Assembly (NCBI GenBank): GCA_012515235.1
Contig: JAAYYU010000240.1
Span: 1 to 38,222 of the forward strand
Direction of reading: 5' to 3'
Origin: Candidatus Anammoximicrobium sp.
GTDB taxonomy: Bacteria; Planctomycetota; Planctomycetia; Pirellulales; Pirellulaceae
DNA: 38,222 nucleotides
The notes under the pieces were generated by a model. It did no database searches. It had not been told where the DNA came from and saw nothing but the letters and a program-made list of their open reading frames with translations. Positions 1 through 7,871 of the stretch are shown piece by piece (the first letter of the stretch is position 1; every line of letters begins with the position of its first letter). Both the position numbers and the translations under genes were made by a program.

Positions 1-133
1 ACGACGGGCGCTTGTTGCGGTTCGCCAAACGGAGCCGAAGCGGCTGCGAGTTCTTCTGGACGAACTGACGCACCAGAAGCGGCGGCAGGTGCCCGACCGG
101 ATCGTCCCTGACCCAAGCCGGCGAGAATCGCTG

Positions 134-139
134 TATAAT
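134..139 (+). promoter_or_regulatory. Candidate -10 box (TATAAT) for the UPF0270 gene
   Basis: A perfect TATAAT hexamer ends 6 bases before the ATG at 146, so transcription would begin at or next to the start codon and the mRNA would be leaderless. No good -35 is seen at normal spacing; CTGACC at 108-113 is 20 bases away. The hexamer also lies in a frame that is open upstream of the ATG, so it may be chance. Confidence 0.35.
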
Positions 140-145
140 GCCGCC

Positions 146-370
146 ATGCGCATCCCCCACTCGCTGCTGTCACCCGCGACGCTGCGGGCCGTTGTCGCGG
201 AATTTGTCACCCGCGACGGCACGGACCATTCGCCGGTCGAGCGGCGCATCGAGACGGTTCTGCGTCAGCTCGACGCTGGCCGGGTCGAACTGCATTTCGA
301 CGGCGAAGCCCAGACCTGCCACATCGTTGCGGTGGAAGGGAATTCGTCAGGGCGCGGTGGGGCTGAATAG
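146..370 (+). CDS. UPF0270 (YheU-like) small protein
   Basis: This 74-residue protein starts MRIPHSLLSPATL and carries FVTRDGTDHSPVE. It matches the shape of the UPF0270/YheU family (IP..LSP.TL......FV.R.GTD....E), whose members are about 70-75 residues long and have no established function. The start at 146 is chosen because family members begin a few residues before the IP..LSP motif. An in-frame ATG at 89 exists, and the frame stays open to the left edge of the window, so an N-terminal extension cannot be excluded. No Shine-Dalgarno is visible, and a TATAAT just upstream suggests leaderless translation. The last residues (GNSSGRGGAE) look poorly conserved. The gene probably has no connection with the helicase that follows after 470 bases. 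Confidence 0.7.
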   Translation: MRIPHSLLSPATLRAVVAEFVTRDGTDHSPVERRIETVLRQLDAGRVELHFDGEAQTCHIVAVEGNSSGRGGAE

Positions 371-842
371 CGGCGTCAGGCGAAAGGCCGCGGAAACGGC
401 TGGGATGATTGCGGGTTGCCGTGCGCAGGGGAGCGAATCCCGCCTCCCGGCGTCCACGCTGATTCTGGGCCGCAATAACGCCTCCGCGCCGAAAGCATGG
501 CATTTTGCCCGTCCAGGCCGTTCGGACGCGATTTAGCACTCTGCGGCAAGCGCCACGTGCGGGCGGAAGGGGCAAAGTCGGGGCGAGGCTGGGGGCGAAT
601 TGGCGGGGCAGGGTCCGGGTATTGGGGATAAGTTAATCCAGTCTGTGGTAACCAGGGGACAATTCCGTCCGTTTCCCGGCCAGGCTGGTTGAAAACCGAT
701 TCGGTGGGGGGTAGGTTACGGCCTTGGGTGCCGTGCGGTCTAGCTAACCGCACGGCTGAAATCGGTTTGCGGGGCGTTCGTATCTTACCCGACAATCGTG
801 ACGGATGCCCCGCAGGCCGGCCCGTGGAACGCGGAGACTGGA
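371..842. other. Gene-free stretch between UPF0270 and the helicase
   Basis: I find no convincing protein or RNA gene in these 472 bases; the open frames here lack family resemblance and overlap one another. The recognisable structure is a nested inverted repeat at 693-768 and a GGAG Shine-Dalgarno at 833-836, 6 bases before the helicase ATG. The helicase promoter presumably lies here, but I cannot pick a clear -35/-10 pair. Confidence 0.6.
693..768. repeat. Nested palindrome upstream of the helicase
   Basis: An inner perfect 10-bp inverted repeat (GCCGTGCGGT at 730-739, ACCGCACGGC at 747-756) with a 7-base loop sits inside an outer perfect 9-bp inverted repeat (AAACCGATT at 693-701, AATCGGTTT at 760-768). 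The two stems together could fold into a bulged hairpin about 75 bases upstream of the helicase start codon. It may be a REP-like repeat or a 5' regulatory structure; the sequence alone does not decide. Confidence 0.55.
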
Positions 843-3800
843 ATGCCCACGCCCAACATCACGCCCGGCAGTATCGTGAGCGGACCGACACTGCCGGAGT
901 CGATCGAGGTGCTTGCCGTCGTGCCGATGGGGCAGTCGCTGAAGGTGATCGGGCGCGGGCGGCGGAGCGGGCAGACGTATGATCCGGTTCTGAACCCGCA
1001 GCAACTGGCCATGCTGGCGGTGTCCGCGCAGCGCGAGCCGTTCGACGGGGACGCGCGGCTGTTCCGGCTGGGCATCGAGGCGCATCGGCTGGGGCTGGCC
1101 TACGAGTACGATCCGTTCTTTTCGCTGTCGATCGCCCGCGTCGATCCGCTGCCACACCAGTTGGATGCGGTCTACAACTACTTCTTGCGATTGCCCCGTA
1201 TCCGGTTTCTCCTGGCCGATGATCCGGGCTCCGGCAAGACGATCATGGGCGGGCTGACTCACAAGGAACTGAAGGCGCGGGGGCTGGTCAAACGGGTGCT
1301 GATCGTCGCGCCCGCGAACCTGACGTTTCAGTGGCAGCGGGAGATGGCCGACAAGTTCCGCGAGAAGTTCGAGATCATTCGGGGGGCCACACTGCGGGCG
1401 AACTACGGCCAAAATCCGTGGCAGGAACACGATCAGGTCATCACGTCTGTGTCCTGGGTGTCGATTGTCGAGGATGCCCGCGAAAGCCTGCTCCGTTCTC
1501 GCTGGGACCTGGTCATTGTCGATGAATCGCACAAAATGAGCGCCCGCTCCGAGGATCATACGACCTACGCCTACCGGCTCGGGCGTGAACTGTCCAAGAT
1601 GACCGACCACTACTTGCTGATGACCGCCACGCCGCACAAGGGCGACCCGGAGCACTTTCGGCGGTTCCTGGCCCTGCTGGACGCCGACGTGTACGGCAGC
1701 ATCGAGAGCCTGCAACAGGCGATGCGCGAGCAGGATGCCCCGTTCTACCTGCGCCGGACCAAGGAAGCGCTGGTCACGTTTCCCGACCCGGAAACAGGCG
1801 AAGTCAAGAAGCTGTTCACCAAGCGCGAAGTCCGCAGTGTCGCCTTCGACCTGGACGGCGAGGAACTCGACTTCTACGACGAGTTGACGCGATACGTCGA
1901 GGATCAGTCGATCGCCGCCGCGGGCGACCAGTCGGCTCGCGGCCGGGCGGTCGGGTTTACGATGGCCATGCTCCAGCGCCGGATGGCGTCGTCGGTCTAC
2001 GCTGTGCGCCGCAGCCTGGAACGGATGCGAGACCGTCGCCAGAAGATCCTGGCCGATCCTGAAAAGTACCGCCGCGAGCAGATCGAACGCCGCATCCCGG
2101 ACGACTTTGAGGACTTGGACGAAGAAGAGCAGCAGGAGATCATCAACCAACTTGAGGACGAGGTGCTGTCTTACGATCCGGCGATCTTGCGGGAGGAAAT
2201 CGCCGAACTGGCGCGGCTGATCGAACACGCGCAGCAGATTCAAGGCCGGGATGTCCAGTCGAAGCTGAACAAGCTGCGGTCGGTCCTGACGGAAGAAGGC
2301 ATCTTCTCGGACCCGCAGATGAAGCTGCTGGTGTTCACCGAGCACAAGGACACGCTGGACTACCTGGCTGCCGACGGCAAGGACGGCCGTCCCTTGGGCA
2401 AACTCCGTGAGTGGGGCCTGACCGTGACGCAGATTCACGGCGGCATGAAGATCGGCGACCGGGACACGCCGGGCAGTCGCATCTATGCGGAGCGGGAATT
2501 CCGCGACAGCGCTCAGGTCTTGGTTGCCACGGAGGCGGCCGGCGAAGGCATCAACCTGCAATTCTGCTGGCTGATGGTGAACTTCGACATCCCCTGGAAC
2601 CCCGTGCGGCTGGAACAGCGAGTCGGCCGCATCCACCGCTACGGCCAAGAGAAGGACTGCCTGGTCTTCAATTTCGTGGCCCAGAACACCCGCGAAGGCC
2701 GCGTGCTGCGCAAACTGCTGGAACGGCTGGCGGAAATCCGCAAGGAACTGGGCACCGATCAGGTCTTCGATGTGGTGGGCGAAGTGTTCCCGGCGAACCT
2801 GCTGGAAAAACTGCTGCGCGAGATGTACGCCCGCCAGACGGACGAGCACAAGATCCAGGACCGCATCGTCCGCGACGTGAGCCCGGATCGCTTCCGGGCC
2901 ATCACGGAATCCGCCTTGGAGGGACTGGCCAAGAGGGAACTGAACCTGTCCGCGATCGTCGGGCGCAGCGCGGAGGCCAAAGAACGCCGGTTGGTCCCCG
3001 AAGTCGTCGAGCAGTTCTTTGTCGAGGCGGCGCCGGAGAGCGGGCTGAATCCCAAACCGGTGAGCGGAAAAGGGGACAGGTCCAATTTGCCGGAACGGCC
3101 CGGAGGGTGCTGCGCACAAATTGGACCTGTCCCCTTTTCCGCTCACGTGTACCGCGTGGGCAAGGTGCCCAAGAACCTGCTTCCCATCGGCAACGCTCAG
3201 GAACACCGATTCGGCCGGCTGGGCAGGGAATACGCCCGGATCATCTTCGACAAGGAGCTGCTGAAAGCTGATCCCAACGTCGAATGGGTTACGCCGGGGC
3301 ATCCGTTGTTCGAGGCCGTGCGGGCCGACGTGTTGCAGCGGGCGGACGACGATCTCCGGCGCGGGGCCGTGTTCTACGACTTGCATCGAACCGAACCGGC
3401 TGTGCTGGACGTTTTCGCAGCCTCGATCAAAGACGGACGGTCCAACACGCTCCATCGTCGGCTGTTTGGCATCGAGACCTTAGCGACGGGCCAAATGGCC
3501 GTGCGCGAGCCGACTTACTTCCACGCCATCACGCCGGCCCCGTCCGGTACTGCTGGACCGAGCGACGATTTCCCGTTGCCTGGCCGGCAACTCGTCGAAC
3601 AGTTCCTGTATGAGCGGGTGCTTCAGTCGTGGGGCGAGCGGGCAGGCAAGGAACGGGCGGCCGAGGTCGAACGCATCGCCCGGCACGTACAAGTCAGTCT
3701 GGACGCTCTGATTGACCGGCAGAACCTCCAGTTGGCCGAATACTGCAACCGGCAAGTCGAGGGCCAGACGGTCCAAGGGCTCGATGGCCTGATCGCCCAA

Positions 3801-4346
3801 GCCGAACAGCACCTGGACGACCTGAACAGCCGGCGCGAAACACGCCAACGCGAGTTGGAGTTGGAGCGTCACTGCGCCGTGGCCGACATCACGCATCTCG
3901 GCCGGGCCTGGATCGTGCCGCATCCGGAGCGGACCAATCCGCAGTTGGCCCCCATGATCCGGGACGATGAAATCGAACGCATCGCCGTGCGCGAGGCCAT
4001 CAGGCACGAAGAAGCCCGCGGTTGGGTGGTCGAAAGCGTCGAGACGGAGAATCGGGGCTTCGACCTGATCTCCCGCCGCCCCCATTTGGAAGATCCGAAG
4101 ACTTTCATCGAAGTCCGATTCATCGAGGTGAAAGGCCGGGCGGGCGTGGGCGTCATCGCCCTGAGCGACAACGAATACCGGACTGCCACGCGATTGAAGA
4201 ACGACTACTGGCTGTACGCGGTGTTCAACTGCGCCGGCACGCCGCAGCTGCACGCGGTGCAGGACCCGATCCGGCTAGGCTGGCAGCCCGTGATGGCGGT
4301 TGAACACTACCGGATTGGACCGGAATTGATTCGGGGAAGTGGATAG
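843..4346 (+). CDS. SNF2-family helicase with C-terminal DUF3883-like domain
   Basis: This 1167-residue protein is a superfamily 2 ATPase of the Snf2/DrmD-like group found in phage-defence islands. It has Walker A (DDPGSGKTIM, residues about 126-135), a DESH Walker B (about 226), TATPH motif III, and a helicase C-domain with TEAAGEGINLQF (about 559) and RVGRIHRYGQ (about 592). The C-terminus (about 1049-1150) has GFDLI followed by FIEVKG, as in DUF3883, a PD-(D/E)XK-like fold. The start at 843 follows GGAG at 833-836 and gives the usual MP..TPGS beginning; a GTG at 798 would add 15 residues. Residues about 740-768 are encoded by an in-frame palindromic insertion (3060-3146) and look foreign to the family. 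Relatives usually stand with DUF1156 methylases and DUF499 ATPases; only a methylase remnant remains downstream. It is probably translated, but its system is incomplete. Confidence 0.88.
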   Translation: MPTPNITPGSIVSGPTLPESIEVLAVVPMGQSLKVIGRGRRSGQTYDPVLNPQQLAMLAVSAQREPFDGDARLFRLGIEAHRLGLAYEYDPFFSLSIARVDPLPHQLDAVYNYFLRLPRIRFLLADDPGSGKTIMGGLTHKELKARGLVKRVLIVAPANLTFQWQREMADKFREKFEIIRGATLRANYGQNPWQEHDQVITSVSWVSIVEDARESLLRSRWDLVIVDESHKMSARSEDHTTYAYRLGRELSKMTDHYLLMTATPHKGDPEHFRRFLALLDADVYGSIESLQQAMREQDAPFYLRRTKEALVTFPDPETGEVKKLFTKREVRSVAFDLDGEELDFYDELTRYVEDQSIAAAGDQSARGRAVGFTMAMLQRRMASSVYAVRRSLERMRDRRQKILADPEKYRREQIERRIPDDFEDLDEEEQQEIINQLEDEVLSYDPAILREEIAELARLIEHAQQIQGRDVQSKLNKLRSVLTEEGIFSDPQMKLLVFTEHKDTLDYLAADGKDGRPLGKLREWGLTVTQIHGGMKIGDRDTPGSRIYAEREFRDSAQVLVATEAAGEGINLQFCWLMVNFDIPWNPVRLEQRVGRIHRYGQEKDCLVFNFVAQNTREGRVLRKLLERLAEIRKELGTDQVFDVVGEVFPANLLEKLLREMYARQTDEHKIQDRIVRDVSPDRFRAITESALEGLAKRELNLSAIVGRSAEAKERRLVPEVVEQFFVEAAPESGLNPKPVSGKGDRSNLPERPGGCCAQIGPVPFSAHVYRVGKVPKNLLPIGNAQEHRFGRLGREYARIIFDKELLKADPNVEWVTPGHPLFEAVRADVLQRADDDLRRGAVFYDLHRTEPAVLDVFAASIKDGRSNTLHRRLFGIETLATGQMAVREPTYFHAITPAPSGTAGPSDDFPLPGRQLVEQFLYERVLQSWGERAGKERAAEVERIARHVQVSLDALIDRQNLQLAEYCNRQVEGQTVQGLDGLIAQAEQHLDDLNSRRETRQRELELERHCAVADITHLGRAWIVPHPERTNPQLAPMIRDDEIERIAVREAIRHEEARGWVVESVETENRGFDLISRRPHLEDPKTFIEVRFIEVKGRAGVGVIALSDNEYRTATRLKNDYWLYAVFNCAGTPQLHAVQDPIRLGWQPVMAVEHYRIGPELIRGSG
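3060..3146. repeat. In-frame REP-like palindrome inside the helicase gene
   Basis: Perfect 30-bp inverted arms at 3060-3089 and 3117-3146 flank a 27-base spacer. The arms begin GTGAGCGGAAAAGGGGACAG and the right arm is the exact reverse complement. The 87 bases equal 29 codons, so the insertion keeps the helicase frame and adds a Gly/Pro/Cys-rich segment. The GGGGACAGGTCC core resembles dispersed palindromes known from several bacterial genomes and often linked to REP-associated transposases; that link is from memory. Confidence 0.85.
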
Positions 4347-4476
4347 CGCAAAAAGTAAGGGGGTGTTTGGCTCGGTGAACCTTGCGGTTTCTCCCGAGGA
4401 CCCTTTACCCCCGTTTCTTTTGAACCAACGACAGTAAGTATCGAGCGGGAAGAGAAAAAAATCAAGTGGGGTTCCG

Positions 4477-5895
4477 ATGTGGGTGATTCCATCAGATCGG
4501 TTGCCAGCTGCACCATTCGAGCCGCATGAAATGCTGTTTCTCGATTGCTGGTATGGCTTTACGCACGAGCGGTCGCTCGATTCGCACCGCGTCAGATGCC
4601 TGAATGCCCGCACGATCTTGCGAGAACTTTGTGACGAATTGGAAAGCGGCCGCTTGGATGAGCCCGAATTCTGCGGCATTTGCGAAGAGGCACTCTCCCT
4701 CTTGCAGAGCGACCCCGTTGTGGCATCTGAATTCGCCAAGAGCTACGCAATTGTAGCCCCACTTTTGAAGGAACCACCTGCACTTTCTGGCAGCAGCCAA
4801 AAGAAAGACAAGCCGGATAACGAGACGAAATCGCGCAATCTGCGGTTCGCAGCCGCCGATCTGGCAGCCGCTTTGGAGTCTCGCTACTTCCCCGTCCTTT
4901 GCGAGCGACTGAGGCTGGCGACTGAACAAAAAGACGTGGATCAGATCGAACTGCTTACAAGGGCCATTCTCAGCGATTTGGTTGCACGAGGCTGGACGCT
5001 CCGCGAGCTATTCAAATGGCACGGCAAATTTCTGGCGAACGATGGACGCACGTTCACAGAGAATCTCGATTTCATGCTTCAGCTGCTCAATCGGCCCGCC
5101 GGTGCTTTCAGTGCCACGCTCCGAGTAAGCGGCGGTAGCACCATTCGTAAGGTCGCGACATTCGGCTCCTTTACGCTATCGACCGACGTGGCGCACGCCG
5201 TTGACAAGCCGCACGAAGAACGATTTGCAGCATCCGACGAATACACCACCTTTGCAGAAGGTGTTTTTGAGTCCGTGGACTTCATGTCGGCCGCGATCAT
5301 CGCTCACGACGAGTTGGAGCCGCTCTTGGATGCCCTTCGCTTCGAGTACGAACCACGGCTGCTGCAGATCGACAAACGGTGTCTTGTTGTTCGCCGCAGT
5401 GACAACCGCAGAATCCTCGTGCATGTCACGAACCCAGTCCCGAATCCAGTGGAATCGCTGGACGAACATGGATTCGAGGCGTTTACCAAGAAATTGGCCT
5501 CAACTCTGAGTTCCGCGACGTTGACGAAGGAGTCGAAGAACCGCATTGAAACGGGGACACCTCCACCGCCGATGACGAAGCCGAACCGGGGGAGGGCGAC
5601 GACGAGGAATCTTCTGGTAGCGGCACGGCGGGCGCGGGAGGCTTCACGCTCGAATACGACGCCGCAAGGAAGATCGCGCAGGGGCTGGGCGTCCACCTGG
5701 AGCAGATCGAGTCGGTGGTCGAGGTCAAGGGCGACAAGGCACGGCTGCGGGCAGTGGCGGACCGGACACGGCACCTGTTCGGGAAGGACGAGGCTGCGCC
5801 CGCGGCGACGCGGCGAAAGAAGAAGTCCCCACAGAAGACGCTGTTCGCGGAACTCGACGAAACCGAAGCCGCCGAGGGCGGCTGGTCCGAGATGA
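4477..5895 (+). CDS. Unrecognised protein, C-terminus replaced by out-of-frame sequence
   Basis: I do not recognise this 472-residue product. Residues 1 to about 355 look like genuine, mostly helical protein (N-terminus MWVIPSDRLPAAPFEPHEML; later RNLRFAAADLAAALESRYF and DFMLQLLNRPAG). From about residue 357 the composition turns abruptly into Arg/Pro/Thr-rich sequence. That tail is the +1-frame reading of a DUF1156 methylase gene whose true frame is open from 5550. The original 3' end has therefore been lost at a junction near 5520-5550. The ATG at 4477 has GTGGGG at 4466-4471 upstream. Its base composition (less GC at third positions over 4480-5500) differs from the neighbours, which suggests separate acquisition. 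Its position between a defence helicase and a methylase remnant suggests a defence-island component, by context only. Confidence 0.6.
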   Translation: MWVIPSDRLPAAPFEPHEMLFLDCWYGFTHERSLDSHRVRCLNARTILRELCDELESGRLDEPEFCGICEEALSLLQSDPVVASEFAKSYAIVAPLLKEPPALSGSSQKKDKPDNETKSRNLRFAAADLAAALESRYFPVLCERLRLATEQKDVDQIELLTRAILSDLVARGWTLRELFKWHGKFLANDGRTFTENLDFMLQLLNRPAGAFSATLRVSGGSTIRKVATFGSFTLSTDVAHAVDKPHEERFAASDEYTTFAEGVFESVDFMSAAIIAHDELEPLLDALRFEYEPRLLQIDKRCLVVRRSDNRRILVHVTNPVPNPVESLDEHGFEAFTKKLASTLSSATLTKESKNRIETGTPPPPMTKPNRGRATTRNLLVAARRAREASRSNTTPQGRSRRGWASTWSRSSRWSRSRATRHGCGQWRTGHGTCSGRTRLRPRRRGERRSPHRRRCSRNSTKPKPPRAAGPR

Positions 5896-6125
5896 AGGGG
5901 CCGCCACTGGGCGAGACGGTGCTCGACCGAGTGCATCAGGCCATGATCCTGTTCGCTGCCGGCCGTACTGAGGCGATCAAGCGGTTCTTGGTCGAAGACG
6001 GCGCCGGTGCGGACGCCCGCTTCTGGAAGCTGGCCCAATCGCTGTCGGCGCTGTACCCTAAAGATACCGACGAAAAACGTTGGGTGGACGGCGTGTTGGC
6101 ACGGAAGAAAGGGTGGGGGTTTTAG
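5550..6125 (+). pseudogene. 3' remnant of a DUF1156-type DNA methylase gene
   Basis: The frame is open from just after a TGA at 5547-5549 to the stop at 6125, without a credible start codon. It reads an acidic linker (DDEAEPGEGDDEESS), then FTLEYDAARKIAQGLGVHLE, VVEVKGDKARLRAVADR, a Lys-rich loop, TVLDRVHQAMILFAAGR, and a C-terminus LYPKDTDEKRWVDGVLARKKG. I recall this ending from the C-termini of DUF1156/COG1743 adenine-specific methylases, proteins of roughly 900-1000 residues. Only about the last 190 residues remain and all catalytic motifs (such as the (D/N)PPY motif) are missing. The family normally accompanies a DUF3883 helicase like the one upstream, which supports the identification and suggests that a deletion removed the middle of the locus. 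Confidence 0.65.
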
Positions 6126-6192
6126 GCAGCGTTCGAGATTGTTGCAGTTGCCGGTGTGGCACTTAGCCCAGAACAACGTTTGGAGCAGTGGG

Positions 6193-6444
6193 ATGACAGA
6201 CGAAGAAAGATTGCTTGAGCGAATTACCGTGAATCCGGAGATCTTCGGGGGCAAGCCCATCATCCGCGGGCGGCGACTGGCCGTCGAACACGTGCTGGGG
6301 ATGCTCGCGGCGGGCGATACGCCAGAAACGGTTCTGGAGGGGTATCCTTGGCTCGAACGGGCTGATATCCAAGCGTGCTTGGTCTACGCGCGTCGGGTGG
6401 TCGGAAAGGAGCGGTTTGAGCCTCTGCTGGTGGGGTCGGCCTGA
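6193..6444 (+). CDS. DUF433 antitoxin-like protein
   Basis: This 83-residue protein contains the DUF433 signature: ITVNPEIFGGKPIIRGRRLAVEHVLGMLAAGDTPETVLEGYPWLERADIQACLVYARR. DUF433 proteins are small winged-helix/VapB-like antitoxins that usually precede a PIN-like DUF5615 toxin and repress their own operon. The ATG at 6193 follows GGAG at 6182-6185 with 7-base spacing, so the start is well supported; an in-frame upstream extension lacks family similarity. The stop codon overlaps the next ATG (TGATGA at 6442-6447), the usual coupling in this toxin-antitoxin type. The toxin gene is broken after about 11 codons, leaving this antitoxin as an orphan. Confidence 0.88.
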   Translation: MTDEERLLERITVNPEIFGGKPIIRGRRLAVEHVLGMLAAGDTPETVLEGYPWLERADIQACLVYARRVVGKERFEPLLVGSA

Positions 6445-6512
6445 TGAAGGTGCTGCTGGACAGTTGCGTGTGGGGCACCTTTCGCTGCAGACATGCTTTC
6501 AGCTCCTTGTAG
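6444..6512 (+). pseudogene. Stub of a DUF5615 (PIN-like) toxin gene
   Basis: The ATG at 6444 overlaps the DUF433 stop. The frame reads MKVLLDSCVWG, the typical first residues of DUF5615 PIN-like proteins including the first metal-binding Asp, then changes to unrelated TFRCRHAFSSL and stops at 6510-6512. A normal partner is about 110-130 residues. Sequence after about 6477 therefore replaced the rest of the toxin. The remaining peptide cannot be an active nuclease. Confidence 0.65.
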
Positions 6513-6645
6513 AAACTCGCTCGCAGGATGGCACTTGTCGAACGGTCAAGGCGAGTGCCGTCAAGGCCCTGGGAGCAGAGCGCGATTCGCCAGACGCGGC
6601 CGATTCGCCCGACCGGGATTCCCTATCCGCAGCGGCTCACGCAGA

Positions 6646-6673
6646 CATCCCTCATCCCTCATCCCTCATCCCT
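6646..6673. repeat. Four tandem copies of CATCCCT
   Basis: CATCCCT is repeated four times without interruption (6646-6673). The last three copies form the 3' end of the minus-strand phosphopantetheinyl transferase gene and supply its final residues GMRDEG and stop. Slippage here could alter the extreme C-terminus, which lies outside the catalytic domain. Confidence 0.9.
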
Positions 6674-7518
6674 CCTGGGTTAAATCCGTCGTGGAGTTCC
6701 CAAAGGTTCAGTTCCCAGTCGTGTCCCTCGACGGCCAGTGCCCCGACATAGCCCGGCCCCGGCGTCAATCGACGCAAGGACCAGTCAGCGCACTGTCGGT
6801 CATCGCCTCCGGGCGTCAAAAAAAAGTTGCCCGAAGCATCCGGCTGCAGAGAGACGCTGAAGTCATGCAAGGGAACGGAGAGGCCCTGGCCCCACGCTTT
6901 CACGTAGGCTTCCTTCAACGTCCACAGCCCGAAGAAACCGTCCAACTTGCACTCAGTGCGCAGCGTCCTCAATTCTTTCCGTTCGGCAGGTGAAAAGAAC
7001 TGCTCGGCAATTCGCTCGAAATCGGCCACCAAGCGGATCTGCTCTACGTCGACTCCGACTTCGCGTCCCCTGGCGACGGCATACATCACGAGTCCCTGGG
7101 AATGGGACAAGTTGAAGCGGAGGCCCGCTTGGTCGCTCGACGGCGCCAGCGCCGGTTTGCCGTGAGGATTGTCCGAGAATCGAAGCATCTGAGGCGCTTC
7201 CCGAAGGTAACGCCCGAGCAGCACCCGCAGCAAACCGTGAGCGACCACGAATCGCTCGCGGTCGGCGACGAAGTAGAATCGGTTCGCCCGCTCCTGCTCG
7301 GCAGGCGAGAGGATTGAACTTAGATCTGTGAGTGCGGAAGTGTGCTGCGCGACCTCAGCTCGCCAGACGTGGACTTGGCCGACTGGCAGCATCAACTCAC
7401 GCGGCGGTCGTCGCCAGACTGTTGCACGTCCGTCCGTGCGGCCGTTGTCAAGGGCGTCATGTCGTTGGGCAGTCATCGGTGCCTCTTGCTGCCGTTTCGA
7501 GCCGGGATTTGCGTCCAT
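6652..7518 (-). CDS. Sfp-type 4'-phosphopantetheinyl transferase
   Basis: This 288-residue enzyme should transfer the phosphopantetheine arm of CoA to the carrier-domain serines of the adjacent synthases. Motifs seen: NPHGKPAL (about 117-124), FNLSHS (135-140), GVDVE with the Mg-binding Asp/Glu (155-159), and WTLKEAYVKAWGQGL (199-213), the hallmark of the Sfp/Gsp group. The size fits Sfp-type enzymes (about 220-290). The start is uncertain: Met1 at 7518 or Met15 at 7476, as the first 45 residues are not conserved. The gene is transcribed divergently from the fatty-acyl-AMP ligase over a 353-base shared region, so the two probably share regulation. The C-terminal codons lie in a CATCCCT tandem repeat. 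It is the only phosphopantetheinyl transferase in the window, with four carrier domains to modify (one in the FAAL, one in the PKS, two in the hybrid). Confidence 0.93.
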   Translation of the reverse strand: MDANPGSKRQQEAPMTAQRHDALDNGRTDGRATVWRRPPRELMLPVGQVHVWRAEVAQHTSALTDLSSILSPAEQERANRFYFVADRERFVVAHGLLRVLLGRYLREAPQMLRFSDNPHGKPALAPSSDQAGLRFNLSHSQGLVMYAVARGREVGVDVEQIRLVADFERIAEQFFSPAERKELRTLRTECKLDGFFGLWTLKEAYVKAWGQGLSVPLHDFSVSLQPDASGNFFLTPGGDDRQCADWSLRRLTPGPGYVGALAVEGHDWELNLWELHDGFNPGGMRDEG

Positions 7519-7871
7519 CTTCCGTCGTCAGTCAAGGCATCGCACCGGGCTGCTTATACCGGTCTTGCGGTTTGGGTGGGTTTTCCCCTACAAAAGTCCA
7601 AAAATCATAAGGGTTTAGCACCATCTTCCCGGCTTGGCAAAGTCCCTTCCATTGGGATTGGGGCCGTCTGTCCGCTAGAACGGCACAATCCTACGAGACA
7701 GTACTGGATAACTTGGCTCTCTCAGTTATCATACTCTTCCCAAATTGTCACCGAACGATTAAGATAACTCTTGCACAACACTCCGAGCGTGCTAGACGTT
7801 TGGTGTTGTTTTAGCGACTCAGAGGATGTCGAGCAATTGGAAGCCGCGATACGGTCTGTGGCAGGGCGACC
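7519..7871. other. Divergent intergenic region, PPTase / FAAL
   Basis: These 353 bases separate the divergent phosphopantetheinyl transferase and FAAL genes and are distinctly more AT-rich than the genes. They hold three GATAACT heptamers (7707-7769, listed separately). A 7-bp inverted repeat (ACAACAC / GTGTTGT, about 7775-7813) is followed by TTTT. I see no protein gene. Promoters for both directions should lie here, but no clear consensus pair stands out. Confidence 0.6.
7707..7769. promoter_or_regulatory. Candidate operator: three GATAACT half-sites
   Basis: GATAACT at 7707-7713 and its exact reverse complement AGTTATC at 7724-7730 form a dyad with a 10-base spacer. A third GATAACT lies at 7763-7769. 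Such a set in the divergent promoter region is what a dimeric repressor or activator site would look like. No regulator gene is encoded nearby, so the binder is unknown. Confidence 0.35.

Noticed and set aside
744..3455. 903-codon open frame on the minus strand across the helicase gene
   Set aside because: It is antisense to a helicase with all motifs intact, and its composition (many Gln, Arg, His, Val) is the usual mirror of a GC-rich gene. No family is recognisable.
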